From an uncultured Victivallaceae bacterium (GTDB lineage: Bacteria > Verrucomicrobiota > Lentisphaeria > Victivallales > Victivallaceae), in assembly GCA_944392655.1 (NCBI GenBank), contig CALXXL010000010.1, positions 1 through 64,000 of the forward strand: a stretch of DNA of 64,000 nt, given 5' to 3'. Shown here piece by piece: positions 22,694 through 30,955 of the stretch (its first letter is position 1; each line of letters begins with the position of its first letter). The notes beneath the pieces were generated by a model. It saw only the letters and a program-made list of their open reading frames with translations. It was not told the origin of the DNA and ran no database searches. Made by a program: the position numbers and the translations under genes.

Positions 22694-22780
22694 ATGAAAG
22701 AGAAAAAATCTCTTTAAACTGCAATTCTGTCAACCATTATTGCAAAAAAACAAATATCTCAACGATTTTTTCTCTTTCAT
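22694..22780. repeat. 17-bp perfect inverted repeat upstream of the defence genes
   Basis: ATGAAAGAGAAAAAATC at 22694-22710 and its reverse complement at 22764-22780, separated by 53 bases. The left arm also folds on itself (AAAGAG/CTCTTT). The arms bracket a short AT-rich segment just upstream of the promoter. Nothing coding is visible inside. Confidence 0.7.
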
Positions 22781-22828
22781 CACGACAGCACATCACAAAT
22801 CAGCCAAAATGGATCATCATCTCCAGCA

Positions 22829-22843
22829 CTTGTATAATACAAG
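22829..22843. promoter_or_regulatory. Palindrome CTTGTAT-A-ATACAAG
   Basis: A 15-bp palindrome between the terminator at 22857-22885 and the inverted repeat of the defence module. It contains TATAAT/TATTAT on both strands, so it can be a promoter element or an operator. Confidence 0.35.
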
Positions 22844-22856
22844 CTTTAAATAACAA

Positions 22857-22885
22857 GAAATCCGGCCAGAAAAAGACCGGATTTC
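22857..22885 (-). terminator. Terminator after the 58-residue phage gene
   Basis: GAAATCCGG/CCGGATTTC, 9-bp perfect stem with an 11-base loop, followed on the minus strand by TTGTTATTT. It separates the early replication-type genes from the defence module. Confidence 0.75.
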
Positions 22886-22913
22886 TCTTTTCTTTAAAAA
22901 TCGTCTTTGAGCT

Positions 22914-23090
22914 TTAAAGCTCCGGAAATTCGCAGAACAGATCATGAGTTTCGTCCGCGGCGGAAAGCAAATAATCGTCAACTGCCTTTTCCGCCTGTTT
23001 GCTTGCCTGCAAATACTTTTTATCCCGTGTCCGGAAATAGTTCTTCTGGGCGGTTCGCATTTCCAGCACCAGCTGTTCAAATTCATTCAT
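22914..23090 (-). CDS. Small helical phage protein, 58 residues
   Basis: ATG 23090 (MNEFEQLVLEMRTAQKNYFR), nine bases after AGGAG; a GTG two codons earlier is too close to the SD. Helical and charged with an EKAVDDYL segment; this pattern (MRTAQKNYFRTRDKKYL) is common in small phage proteins of unknown function. Overlaps the upstream gene by 8 bases. Confidence 0.65.
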   Translation of the reverse strand: MNEFEQLVLEMRTAQKNYFRTRDKKYLQASKQAEKAVDDYLLSAADETHDLFCEFPEL

Positions 23091-23463
23091 TTTCACTTGC
23101 TCCTTTTAACGCTTTTTTTGCCCGATCCAACCAACCGCCCGGATCCCCAGGAACATTCCACGGACCGCCCGGCTTACCGTAGTGTTCCACCGCTTCGCTC
23201 AATGCCTCGCGCAACTGACAGCATTGGGCTTCAAGTTCCGTAATGTGTTCCGGCTTCTTTGCATCAAGAATTTTACTTTTGATTATTATCTGCGCCATCT
23301 GGCATAATTCAATCGCAGTGCACTGCGCGGCATAAAGATCGTTCAGCGCTTTTTTGGCATTACTTTGTGCGGCATAGAGCTGATTCAGTTTATCATCCAG
23401 CTGATTTAAATCTCCAACATCATCAGGTTTAATCGCTCTTGTGGAATCTGAATTATAAATCAT
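23083..23463 (-). CDS. Phage protein, helical, unknown
   Basis: 126 residues with SD GGAGG. N-terminal two-thirds are coiled-coil-like with a near-repeat LYAAQSNAKKALNDLYAAQC; the C-terminus is rich in Gly, Pro and Trp (YGKPGGPWNVPGDPGGW) and then basic. Grouped with small early phage genes. No family recognised. Confidence 0.6.
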   Translation of the reverse strand: MIYNSDSTRAIKPDDVGDLNQLDDKLNQLYAAQSNAKKALNDLYAAQCTAIELCQMAQIIIKSKILDAKKPEHITELEAQCCQLREALSEAVEHYGKPGGPWNVPGDPGGWLDRAKKALKGASENE

Positions 23464-23483
23464 GGTCTTTCCTCCGTTTAAAA

Positions 23484-23615
23484 TTAAAAGATTATCCCGA
23501 TCACCAGTAAAGCAGTCACCAGCGCAACGCCGGAAACAAGACCATAAAGAAAAAAAGTGATCTTGGCATCTAAAAGTTCGCGCCGGTAACAGCGCATTAT
23601 TATGTTATTAAGCAT
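23484..23615 (-). CDS. Small single-pass membrane protein
   Basis: 43 residues (MLNNIIMRCYRRELLDAKIT), AAGGA before the ATG. Residues 20-43 form one hydrophobic helix (FFLYGLVSGVALVTALLVIG) with a positive N-terminal part, so the N-terminus faces the cytoplasm. It lies in the early region, not next to a lysin, so a holin role is not supported. Confidence 0.6.
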   Translation of the reverse strand: MLNNIIMRCYRRELLDAKITFFLYGLVSGVALVTALLVIGIIF

Positions 23616-23626
23616 TGTTCATCCTT

Positions 23627-24397
23627 TCAAAAATTAAAAAGCAGTTGTCCGGCACTGTCTTCAACAGGGATCGAGGTATTAGCCGCCGGCTGTGCTACCT
23701 TTTGCCCCTCGCCCATTATCGTTTTTACGGAATTAAGCGCTCTGCGCCAGTGAAACCGCTCCGGCCATGCTCCGAGATAATATCCGGCGGTCAGCCACTC
23801 TTCGCGGCACTCGAGGAGTAACGTGTTCCCCCAGATTACCGCCGCCGGAATCGCCAAAAGCGAGAGTTGAATATATGCCATATTGCAACATTTCCTGTCG
23901 ACATCCTGAGCAACGGCAAAAAAGACGTTTACCGGGTTGAATCCGGCCTGTTTAATCTCTTCGGCCGCGGCAATCACCATGCCGCCAGCTCCGCAGGTCG
24001 GCTCGTTAAGTTCGATGAATCCGTGTTCCCTGATTTGATCCTCAACCCCGGTGAGCGACATTTTCGCCATCATCCGCGAAACGCTGAACGGAGTAAAGAA
24101 TTGCCCCTTGTACTGGTTGTGCAGTTCGAGCTCATGAAAACATTCTCCCAGGAAATCACGAGGTTCATCGGTCAACGCGCTTACGGTAATGGCAAGCAGT
24201 TCGGCGAATTGCGACTGTTCGGCCGGTTCATACCGGTTAATGAGGGTCAAATACTTTTCCTCATTTTCCGTTTTTCGTTCGAACGCCTGCCTGAGCGACA
24301 GAGCCGCGATCTCGCAGAAGTCGGAAAACACCTCGTGCCGGTTGTATTTCCATGCGAGCTTTCCGATGATACTGCAGAACTCCCCCTTGTGATCCAT
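23627..24397 (-). CDS. N-6 adenine methylase-like protein lacking motif IV
   Basis: 256 residues with SD GGGAGG. Helical N-terminus resembling HsdM-type methylases, YKGQFFTPFSVSRMM at about 96-110, then AdoMet motif I ELNEPTCGAGGM at 129-140 and an acidic motif II region (VAQDVDRKC). The catalytic (N/D)PP(Y/F) expected about 50 residues later is absent; the corresponding place reads IPAAVIWGNTLLLE. Such short HsdM-like proteins occur in prophages. It may bind AdoMet or DNA without methylating, or pair with another subunit. Confidence 0.8.
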   Translation of the reverse strand: MDHKGEFCSIIGKLAWKYNRHEVFSDFCEIAALSLRQAFERKTENEEKYLTLINRYEPAEQSQFAELLAITVSALTDEPRDFLGECFHELELHNQYKGQFFTPFSVSRMMAKMSLTGVEDQIREHGFIELNEPTCGAGGMVIAAAEEIKQAGFNPVNVFFAVAQDVDRKCCNMAYIQLSLLAIPAAVIWGNTLLLECREEWLTAGYYLGAWPERFHWRRALNSVKTIMGEGQKVAQPAANTSIPVEDSAGQLLFNF

Positions 24398-24410
24398 GAG
24401 CTTGCCCTCC

Positions 24411-25911
24411 CTACTTTCCCGCCTCCGCCGCCTTGCGGGCCGCGAGGAGCGATTTCGGTTCGGGGATCGCCTCGACAGCTTTGTTCAGATACAAGGCGTC
24501 CCAGTCGATTCCGATCAGCTTGCAAAAGGTTTCCGCGCGTTCGGAGGATACCGTGTTCAGTGTCCCGCCGACGTCTTCCCGGAGCTTTTCGCAGATCTTC
24601 GACTGGATATTCTTCCAGAAGAGTTGTATCAGGGCTTCGTTTGTCTTGTATTCCCGTTTGAGTTGCTGCACCGAATCCGCCAGCTTCCGGCTGGACCAGG
24701 AAATCCCGCTGTTGTAACCATAAATCACCAGCAACCGCAGAATGGTCTCGGTTGCCGGCGGGGGGAACCCGGTTTCATTTCCCCGCTGCATATCGTTGCG
24801 CAGGTTTTCCACCGCCAGCCGCCGGCGCTTTGCGATGAGTTCCGCCTCGCGTTCGGCAAGCGTTTTGACCTTTTTCCCGGAGACGTTGACGGCCGGAGTT
24901 CCATCCTCGTTTTTCGGGTTGATCGGCCGTGCCTGATTGCTGTACGCTTTCATCCGGCAGAATTTGCCGGCATCGGTTCCCCAGACGCAGAAGGCGTTGG
25001 TTTTTCCTTTGCTCTTCCTGAGCCGCCAGATCTGTTCCACTCCAGGAATGCGGTCAAACAGCTCCCGGGCTTCCGTTCCATATCTCGGCAGGTCGTCGCA
25101 GTAGAGGTAGAACGGCTCCGCGTCTGGATCAGCGGCGAGATTTGCACGGATCTCTTCGATTTTTTTTCAGGATGTGACGGATCATCTTCAGCTCGAAACA
25201 GGATCGGTCGAGACAATTGTCGCCTTTTTCTTCCAGCTCCGGGAACAGGAGTTCCGCCGCGCCGGAGCGTTTGGGGCAGTTCAGGCAATCCGCGGTGTCG
25301 AACAGAGCGGATTTCAGCGCGGTATAATCATATTCGAGCCGTCTTCTGATTTCACCGACAGAGTAGCTTCCGATCGTAGAGTCAATCCAGTTTTCGACCT
25401 CCTCCTGAATCTCCCGTGGCTGCTTGGCGATGAATTCGAGCTTGGCCGGCGTCCACTGCGAATATTTTTCCGGATTTTCCAGCACCGTTTTCCAGGCCGG
25501 GGAGAGGTTGGTCAGATTGAGGCGCAATGCGACGTATTGCGGCGTTTTTCCGAGCATCGCGGCGAGTTCCTGAATCGTGTGCCCGCTCTTAAGCTGGTTG
25601 AACTGCTCGACCTCCTCCGCCAGCGCCAGGTTGGCACGGTGGAAGTTTTCGCAGAATGCCGCCAATTCCGGATCGGCATCGCAAATAACATACTGTGATC
25701 CTTGCAGTTTTTCCCACCCCAGGCGTTGCAATGCCCGGAAGCGTCTGCGTCCGGCAACCACCCGGTAACGGCCGTTTCCCTCGTCTTTCAGCGCAAGCGG
25801 TTGGATCAATCCCACCGCCGCGATATTCGCCGCCAGCTCTTCGATGCCCGACATCTTTCTATTGTCGGTACATTCAATATCGATAATCTTCAGCTCATTC
25901 ATTTTGTGCAT
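24411..25911 (-). pseudogene. ParB/Spo0J-like phage protein split by a frameshift
   Basis: The first frame (ATG 25911) encodes ParB N-terminal (about 5-95: SGIEELAANIAAVGLIQPLA, VVAGRRRFRALQRLGW), an HTH at about 110-135, and a CLNCPKRSG...CLDRSCF zinc-like site, then stops at 25129. At A8 (25160-25167) a shift of +1, or loss of one A, joins it in frame to IEEIRANLAADPDAEPFYLY and on to the 209-residue frame ending at 24411, giving about 500 residues. The bridging codons have no stop, so the gene was once, or still is, one unit. Cause may be real mutation, slippage, or a homopolymer error. Confidence 0.8.
25160..25167 (-). other. A8 homopolymer at the ParB-like frame break
   Basis: Eight A residues in the coding strand (CTG AAA AAA AAT). 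Seven would restore one continuous frame. The site is prone to polymerase slippage and to sequencing error. Confidence 0.75.
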
Positions 25912-26202
25912 TCATCCTTTCCGGTTGTTTTTTTCGTTCAGTAGCTTTTCGAGTTCTGCCTGAATTTTCGCGCATCGTGTAAAGCGGTCTGGCGATAAAT
26001 CGTCGAGAAAGAACTCCGCTTTAAAATCCGGCTTGTAGGGCATGCTCCAGCCGTCATAGTACACATCCACCAAGAACAAGTTGACGTGACCGGAAAAATT
26101 GACAAACACGTCGTGTTCGGTCTCGCGGTTGACCTGCAAAGCCAGACGCATAATCCTGACAATGCAGTCATCTATTTTTTTGGGTGATTCTGATTTTTTC
26201 AT
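25912..26202 (-). CDS. Small phage protein, unknown
   Basis: 96 residues from ATG 26202, which overlaps the upstream stop (ATGA). Sequence MKKSESPKKIDDCIVRIMRL then VNRETEHDVFVNFSGHVNLF and a Trp/Tyr-rich middle. The pattern of strand and helix recurs in small proteins next to ParB-like phage genes; no function known. The longer frame to 26277 has no SD. Confidence 0.6.
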   Translation of the reverse strand: MKKSESPKKIDDCIVRIMRLALQVNRETEHDVFVNFSGHVNLFLVDVYYDGWSMPYKPDFKAEFFLDDLSPDRFTRCAKIQAELEKLLNEKNNRKG

Positions 26203-26666
26203 GATAAAATTTTTCCTTTTTTGCGTTGATATATTGCTACCGTCGTCCCCTGCCCCTTGAACTGCCGGTACTCCCATTGTAACCCGCTCTTTTCCGCATC
26301 CGACGCGGTTCGGAGGATTTTTTCCGCAATGGCGTCCCGGAGAAACTTGAAGGAGGCAACCAGATTGTCCATATCAAGCGGAAGCCTGGAATATCCGCGG
26401 CAAAGAACGATGATAAACTCCGCATCATCTCGCGGCACAAAGTCTTGTCCTTCAGGTTTGCCGTCCAGTGCCGAGAGAGGATCCGGTTCAAACTTGGGCT
26501 TCTGTATTCCGGCAGGCTGATTCTGCCCAACAACCTGAAGTTTTTCATCACGGCTTTTTCCGCATTTCCGGCAGCGACCGGAGGCGGTGTACCACACCCC
26601 GTCGCAGCACTCCCAGAGTCCGAGCGCGACCGGATCGATTCTGTTTTTTCTCTTTTTTTCATTCAA
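26199..26666 (-). CDS. RusA-like/early phage protein with N-terminal zinc knuckle
   Basis: 155 residues. TTG start at 26666 with AGGAGG seven bases upstream; the overlapping ATG frame gives an unconvincing basic peptide. N-terminal CC...CRKC (about 20-36) suggests a zinc site. The second half, SRLPLDMDNLVASFKFLRDA followed by LQWEYRQFKGQGTTVAIYQR, resembles RusA-type Holliday-junction resolvase patterns (DxDN then a helix). Start lies right after the primase stop, in the replication module. Confidence 0.6.
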   Translation of the reverse strand: MNEKKRKNRIDPVALGLWECCDGVWYTASGRCRKCGKSRDEKLQVVGQNQPAGIQKPKFEPDPLSALDGKPEGQDFVPRDDAEFIIVLCRGYSRLPLDMDNLVASFKFLRDAIAEKILRTASDAEKSGLQWEYRQFKGQGTTVAIYQRKKGKILS

Positions 26667-26668
26667 TT

Positions 26669-28360
26669 TTATTCCTCCTTGTCGGGTTCAGGATAAGCCG
26701 GTACAATAGAAAACCTTCCGGTTTTCCGGTCCCACTCAAATTCCTGGTGCGTATTTGCCCGACCAATGTGTTTATTTTTGATCTTCAAAATGTGGACCTG
26801 AACAATGTTGCTCTTTGCGGTGGTATCTCGCCAAAGGCTGAGGCCATTGTCAGTTTTATTGGCAAAGTTCGCTGATCCGGCGATATCGTAAAGCGAGGCA
26901 ACCGGGTACTTTTTTGACCGCTCATCCTTTTTGAGTTTAGTCGGGTGCGCCACCAGAAATACCAACACCCCATTCTGCCGAGCGAATTTCCTCAACCGCG
27001 CCATGAAATAGCTGATGTATTCGGTCTCAGTCATCCACTGGGTACGGGTATGCTCAATCTCATTATATGGATCGAGCACAAACATTTTCACCCCATACCG
27101 GGCCACGCATACCTGCGCCGCAGAGAGCAGTTCGTCAAGCGTCGGAGTTTTATCCGCATCCGGCAGGATAACCTTGATATACTCATCGACTCTGGCGAGC
27201 ATTGTCTCCATCTCCTGCCAGCTCATCCGCTCTTCGGCTGTCCCGAAAAACGGGCGTCCGCTCAATTTTTCGGCGAAATTCGCAAAAAGGTTTTCAACCG
27301 GCAGCATCTCCGGACTGAATACCGCCGCTTTCCAGTTATGCAGCTGAATCGCATTTACCACCAGTTGGTGAACGAACTCTGATTTGCCGGACTGCGGAAT
27401 ACCGGTAACGATATTAACTGATCCCGGCTGAAAAGTGAAGCAGCGGTCAAATGCCGGATAGCCGGTAGTTAAGCCCCGCGGTTTGCCCTTGCGGTAATAG
27501 TTCTCGATGTTCGCCCGGAATTCCGCCATGCCACGCAGTCCGGGAATCGGCGCAGGTGTGGCCATGGTTACGGCTTTTACCACAGCACTGGAGCCGCATT
27601 TGGTCAATACCTCATTGATGTCTTTACAACCGTCGGGATAGGCAATGAGTTTGCATTTGGCCGGACCGATCCGGTCGAGCAACTCTTTTTCGAGCCGCAA
27701 TCCCGGCTCATCCTTATCGGTCACCAGCACCACCGATTCCGCGTTTTCCAATATCTCAAGGCAATTGGCCACACACTCAAGTTTTTTGGTTGCGTCAGAA
27801 TCATTCGGCTGCGGCGCACCCTTATCCACTGAAACGGCGGTAGGGAAGCCGCACTCGATCAACGTCAGCGCATCGATCTCGCCCTCAGTGATATAAACCG
27901 TGTCAGCCTTTTTACAGGCATCAATATTCCACAAGCACGGCTCCGGATCCTTTTCCTGCGCCATATTTTTACGGGCGTCGCGATACTTCACATTAAGCAG
28001 TTCGCCATCCCGGTAATATGGAAAGGCGATGCAGAGCGTCTCTTCGCCGGTGCCGGGCAGGTAATGCCACGCAGAACAGACTTTGGCCTTGATCAGCGTA
28101 GCCGGCGATATTCCGCGAGTGGCGAAATAGTCGACAATCCGCTTATCAATATCTTTGCCAACCCGTTCCGGAGCCGGACGCCGGTAACTCTTCCGCGGAG
28201 CAACCACCGGAGTATCGTCGGAGAGTTTGCCAGACCAGCCGCAATTGTGGCAGTGCCACATACCGGTTTCGCCGTTGACAGACAAACAGGGATCTTTAGG
28301 CTTTTTCCGGGTAGCGCTGCACTTCGGGCAGAACAGATTGAACAAGAAGCGCTTAATCAA
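26669..28360 (-). CDS. Primase-helicase (T7 gp4-like), probably N-terminally truncated
   Basis: 563 residues. Zinc ribbon C11-xx-C14 and C37-xx-C40 (MWHCHNCGWSG). Toprim core VYITEGEIDAL (155-165) and LVTDKDEPG (212-220). Helicase Walker A TGIPQSGKS (319-327) and a DnaB-like core with VLDPYNE and LVAHPTKLKKDE. It synthesises primers and unwinds DNA at the phage fork. Only ten residues precede the first zinc cysteine and the start is a TTG without SD, whereas relatives carry 20-40 more. The start region coincides with the recombinase remnant, so the 5' end is probably lost. Confidence 0.88.
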   Translation of the reverse strand: MIKRFLFNLFCPKCSATRKKPKDPCLSVNGETGMWHCHNCGWSGKLSDDTPVVAPRKSYRRPAPERVGKDIDKRIVDYFATRGISPATLIKAKVCSAWHYLPGTGEETLCIAFPYYRDGELLNVKYRDARKNMAQEKDPEPCLWNIDACKKADTVYITEGEIDALTLIECGFPTAVSVDKGAPQPNDSDATKKLECVANCLEILENAESVVLVTDKDEPGLRLEKELLDRIGPAKCKLIAYPDGCKDINEVLTKCGSSAVVKAVTMATPAPIPGLRGMAEFRANIENYYRKGKPRGLTTGYPAFDRCFTFQPGSVNIVTGIPQSGKSEFVHQLVVNAIQLHNWKAAVFSPEMLPVENLFANFAEKLSGRPFFGTAEERMSWQEMETMLARVDEYIKVILPDADKTPTLDELLSAAQVCVARYGVKMFVLDPYNEIEHTRTQWMTETEYISYFMARLRKFARQNGVLVFLVAHPTKLKKDERSKKYPVASLYDIAGSANFANKTDNGLSLWRDTTAKSNIVQVHILKIKNKHIGRANTHQEFEWDRKTGRFSIVPAYPEPDKEE

Positions 28361-28873
28361 CTACGTAGTTTGAAGCAAAAAATTGATTACCGGATAATAA
28401 AAGCAAGCATTGCCGAGGCGGAACAGCGTCGTCTGGAATACATAAACACACTGCGTCCGGACTTAAACAATTGCCGAGAGGCGCTACGGCAGGCAAAATC
28501 CGAACGAGAAAAGATAATACACCTGCTTCTCGGAGACCATCTTTCAGAGGCGAATGTGCCGATTTTCAACGCCAGACTTGAAGCAGTCAGTAAAGAAATT
28601 GACCGGCTGAAAACTCGAATTGATCAACTGGATGCAGAGTGTAACACAATTGGTTATTCTCCGGACCAAGCAGTTTCTTTCATCCGTGAGCTTGAAACAC
28701 TTGCGGATATTATGAAATATATTCCTGAAGATTTCGAAAAACAACGTCGGATATTGGTAACTCATATTCAAAAAATAGAAGAACAAGCGGACGGCTCATT
28801 TCGCTTCTATTTCAATTACAGTTCGCCTAACTGTAAAGATTGGCAACCCCGCCAGGATTCGAACCTAGACTAA
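28322..28873 (+). pseudogene. C-terminal remnant of a large serine recombinase (integrase)
   Basis: A plus-strand frame of about 183 residues starting near AEQIEQEALNQLRSLKQ, with a long coiled coil (EYINTLRPDLNNCREALRQA; RLEAVSKEIDRLKTRIDQLD) and the ending FIRELETLADIMKYIPEDFE, as in the C-terminal domain of large serine recombinases after the zinc ribbon. The catalytic Ser domain is missing; the frame continues leftward only as antisense of primase. It terminates inside tRNA-Gln (WQPRQDSNLD), as integrases do at their att site. This supports this end as the prophage attachment side. Confidence 0.75.
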
Positions 28874-28914
28874 ATGAACCAAAATCACTTGTGCTACCAT
28901 TACACCACGGGGTT
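28841..28914 (-). tRNA. tRNA-Gln (anticodon TTG)
   Basis: Cloverleaf on the minus strand: acceptor AACCCCG/CGGGGTT, D-arm GTGT-AATGGTA-GCAC, anticodon stem AGTGA/TCATT with loop TTTTGGT (anticodon TTG), T-arm CTAGG-TTCGAAT-CCTGG, discriminator G and encoded CCA. Length 74 with CCA. It is the likely integration target of the prophage, because the recombinase frame ends inside it. Confidence 0.95.
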
Positions 28915-29070
28915 GCGCATGCGGTAAATTTAAACCTTTTTCCAAAAAATGCCAATTTTTAATCAAAAAAACCGCGAAAAAAGTGTTATTACAATTATAT
29001 TATAAAAATATGTTTTTTGTAAACCGGATATAATAAAATATAAAAAAGCGAAAAGGGAGCAGAATTAACA

Positions 29071-30090
29071 ATGAGTGAATCAGCAAAAAGGTCTTTAAAA
29101 AGATACACCAGGATTGTCGGAGCCGGATTTGCCATGGGCGTAGCCAATGTAATTCCGGGGGTTTCAGGTGGAACGATGGCGTTTATTTTGGGAATTTTTG
29201 AAGAGTTGATTCAATCGATACAGGCTTTTGCCTGTGCGGAGACATTTAAAAAGCTGTTAAAATTCCAGTTTAAGGAGCTGTACCGTACGCTGCCGTGGAA
29301 GTTTCTGCTGGCGTTGTTTATCGGGGTGGGGATTGCCTTTGCGACCGCCTCCTCGCTGTTTGTCTATCTGCTTGAGCATCATCAATCCATCACATATGCC
29401 TTTTTCTTCGGGCTGATTTTAGCCTCGATCTTTGCTATGTTCAAAGAGGTATCAAAGTGGACAGTGGGGGTATGGATTGGCATAGTAATCGGCACTGCGC
29501 TGTCGGCCTATCTGGTTTCGCTGGTTCCGGCAACCACGCCGAACAACTGGTATTTATCGCTTGGCAGTGGAATTGTAGCTATCTGCGCCATGATTCTTCC
29601 GGGGATATCCGGGTCGTTTCTGCTGCTGCTTTTCGGGCAGTATAACTATGTATGGGGAGCGGTATCGCGGTTGACCACGCTGCAGGCCAGCTGGAATGAT
29701 ATTTCAACACTGTTCTGGACGGCGCTTGGCGCAGTTATCGGGCTGGGGGCATTTGTTCATCTGTTGAACTATATGCTGGCCAAATTCCGCAATGCCACCA
29801 TGGCAACGCTTATTGGATTTATGATCGGGTCATTATGGCGTCTGTGGCCGTGGCAGGAGACCACAATCTGGGCATATAAAACAGAATCCGGCAAAGTATA
29901 TGTTGAAAGTGAAGCCGTAATGCAGGGCTTGCGTGCGGCCGGGCACGAACTGGAGCAGGTAAAAGTTACCAATGTTCTTCCACAGGAATTTAACGGAGAA
30001 TTTTTTGCGACGGCAGGGATACTGCTTTTCGGCATTGTGCTTGTACTGGTTATAGAGTATATTGCAAAGAAACACTCCTCGGAAGCATAA
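29071..30090 (+). CDS. popT: Undecaprenyl-phosphate flippase (DUF368/PopT family)
   Basis: 339 residues, SD GGGAG. N-terminal signature GVANVIPGVSGGTMAFILGI (about 18-40) and its second copy ICAMILPGISGSFLLLLFGQ (about 170-190) are the paired motifs of DUF368. Multiple hydrophobic helices throughout. DUF368 proteins have been shown to recycle undecaprenyl phosphate to the inner leaflet, serving peptidoglycan and polysaccharide synthesis. The gene is followed 17 bases later by lgt, in an envelope-related operon. Confidence 0.9.
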   Translation: MSESAKRSLKRYTRIVGAGFAMGVANVIPGVSGGTMAFILGIFEELIQSIQAFACAETFKKLLKFQFKELYRTLPWKFLLALFIGVGIAFATASSLFVYLLEHHQSITYAFFFGLILASIFAMFKEVSKWTVGVWIGIVIGTALSAYLVSLVPATTPNNWYLSLGSGIVAICAMILPGISGSFLLLLFGQYNYVWGAVSRLTTLQASWNDISTLFWTALGAVIGLGAFVHLLNYMLAKFRNATMATLIGFMIGSLWRLWPWQETTIWAYKTESGKVYVESEAVMQGLRAAGHELEQVKVTNVLPQEFNGEFFATAGILLFGIVLVLVIEYIAKKHSSEA

Positions 30091-30106
30091 ATGGGATTGA
30101 GAGACG

Positions 30107-30955
30107 ATGCATCCGATATTCCTTGATCTGGGCTTTTTAAAGATCCACTGGTACGGAGTTATGGCCGCGCTGGCGGCGATGACGGCGTTTTATGTTCTTG
30201 TTCTGAATCGCAAATATGCCAAAATGAGCAAAGATCAGGCGGCGGATATTATTTTTTACTGTGTTCTGGTTGGTGGAGTAATCGGGGCCAGAATATTTTA
30301 TGTAGTGCTGAACTGGCCGTCATTTGCGGCAGATCCCTGGCCGGCGGTAATCCGCATTGATCAGGGAGGATTGGTCTATTACGGCGGATTTTTTCTTGCG
30401 GTACTTCTGATTATACTCTACTGCCGCCGCCATAAGCTCTCAATAATTGCGGTGTTTGACGTCATGGCTCCGGCGCTGGCGATAGGTCACGGTATATCGC
30501 GTATCGGCTGTTTTCTTCAGGGGTGCTGTTACGGGAGGCCAACTGATTTATGGCTTGGGGTGGAATATCCTGTATCGGCCAATATCTATCCCGGCTGTGC
30601 GGTGCATCCGGTACAGCTCTATGAATGTTTTGGCAACATTATACTCGGGCTGTTTTTCATCTATCTGCTGCGCCGTGGAGTAAAACGCGGCATAACGGTA
30701 TCATGTTACTTCATCGGTTACGGACTTTTGCGTTTTCTCGATGAATTTCTGCGTGGTGACCATCCGGCATCGGAATATGTATTCAATCTTTCACCGGCCC
30801 AGGTAATAGGAGTGGGAATAATTCCGGTGGGAGTGATATTGCTCTGTTTTTTCATCCGCGGAAAAAATCCGCTTGGTTTTCTTGAACCGGCAGTTGCGGC
30901 GGAGCCGCCGGAACCGGCTGAGCGGGCAGATAAACGCCGGAAGCGGACAAAATAA
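30107..30955 (+). CDS. lgt: Phosphatidylglycerol-prolipoprotein diacylglyceryl transferase
   Basis: 282 residues, integral membrane. Contains the Lgt signature HGISRIGCFLQGCCYGRPTD at about 127-145 and the catalytic region YYGGFF, ending in a charged cytoplasmic tail (EPAERADKRRKRTK). It transfers diacylglycerol to the lipobox Cys of prolipoproteins, the first step of lipoprotein maturation. Stop overlaps the next start (TAATG). Confidence 0.93.
   Translation: MHPIFLDLGFLKIHWYGVMAALAAMTAFYVLVLNRKYAKMSKDQAADIIFYCVLVGGVIGARIFYVVLNWPSFAADPWPAVIRIDQGGLVYYGGFFLAVLLIILYCRRHKLSIIAVFDVMAPALAIGHGISRIGCFLQGCCYGRPTDLWLGVEYPVSANIYPGCAVHPVQLYECFGNIILGLFFIYLLRRGVKRGITVSCYFIGYGLLRFLDEFLRGDHPASEYVFNLSPAQVIGVGIIPVGVILLCFFIRGKNPLGFLEPAVAAEPPEPAERADKRRKRTK

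Larger units (their letters stand above)
1..28873. mobile_element. Tailed-phage prophage, one end only
   Basis: A continuous block of phage genes, nearly all on the minus strand, from a primase-helicase at the right to tail proteins at the left edge. Portal, major capsid protein, TerL, tail tube, tail chaperones and tape measure are all recognisable, so this is a Caudoviricetes genome. The right end is next to tRNA-Gln and a serine-recombinase remnant, which marks the attachment side. The left end lies outside the window. No repressor, intact integrase or lysis gene is visible. The recombinase and primase are both cut at their 5' ends where they meet (about 28.32-28.34 kb), so the element as assembled looks defective. 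Confidence 0.93.

Noticed and set aside
1453-22730. TTGACA hexamers 30-45 bases before several phage starts (near 1455, 9445, 14165, 20728)
   Set aside because: Most have no -10 partner, and the number is not clearly above chance for a hexamer in this length. Only the site at 10897 forms a convincing promoter.
23484-23615. Holin
   Set aside because: The 43-residue membrane protein has one helix and lies among early genes; no endolysin is nearby.
26237-26662. Alternative ATG frame of 141 residues in the RusA-like gene
   Set aside because: Very basic and serine/arginine-rich shadow frame. The TTG frame has AGGAGG at the right distance, a zinc-like site, a RusA-like segment and ATGA coupling at its end.
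28064-28321. N-terminal extension of the recombinase frame into primase
   Set aside because: This part is the reverse strand of the primase Toprim/zinc region and has no recombinase-like sequence.
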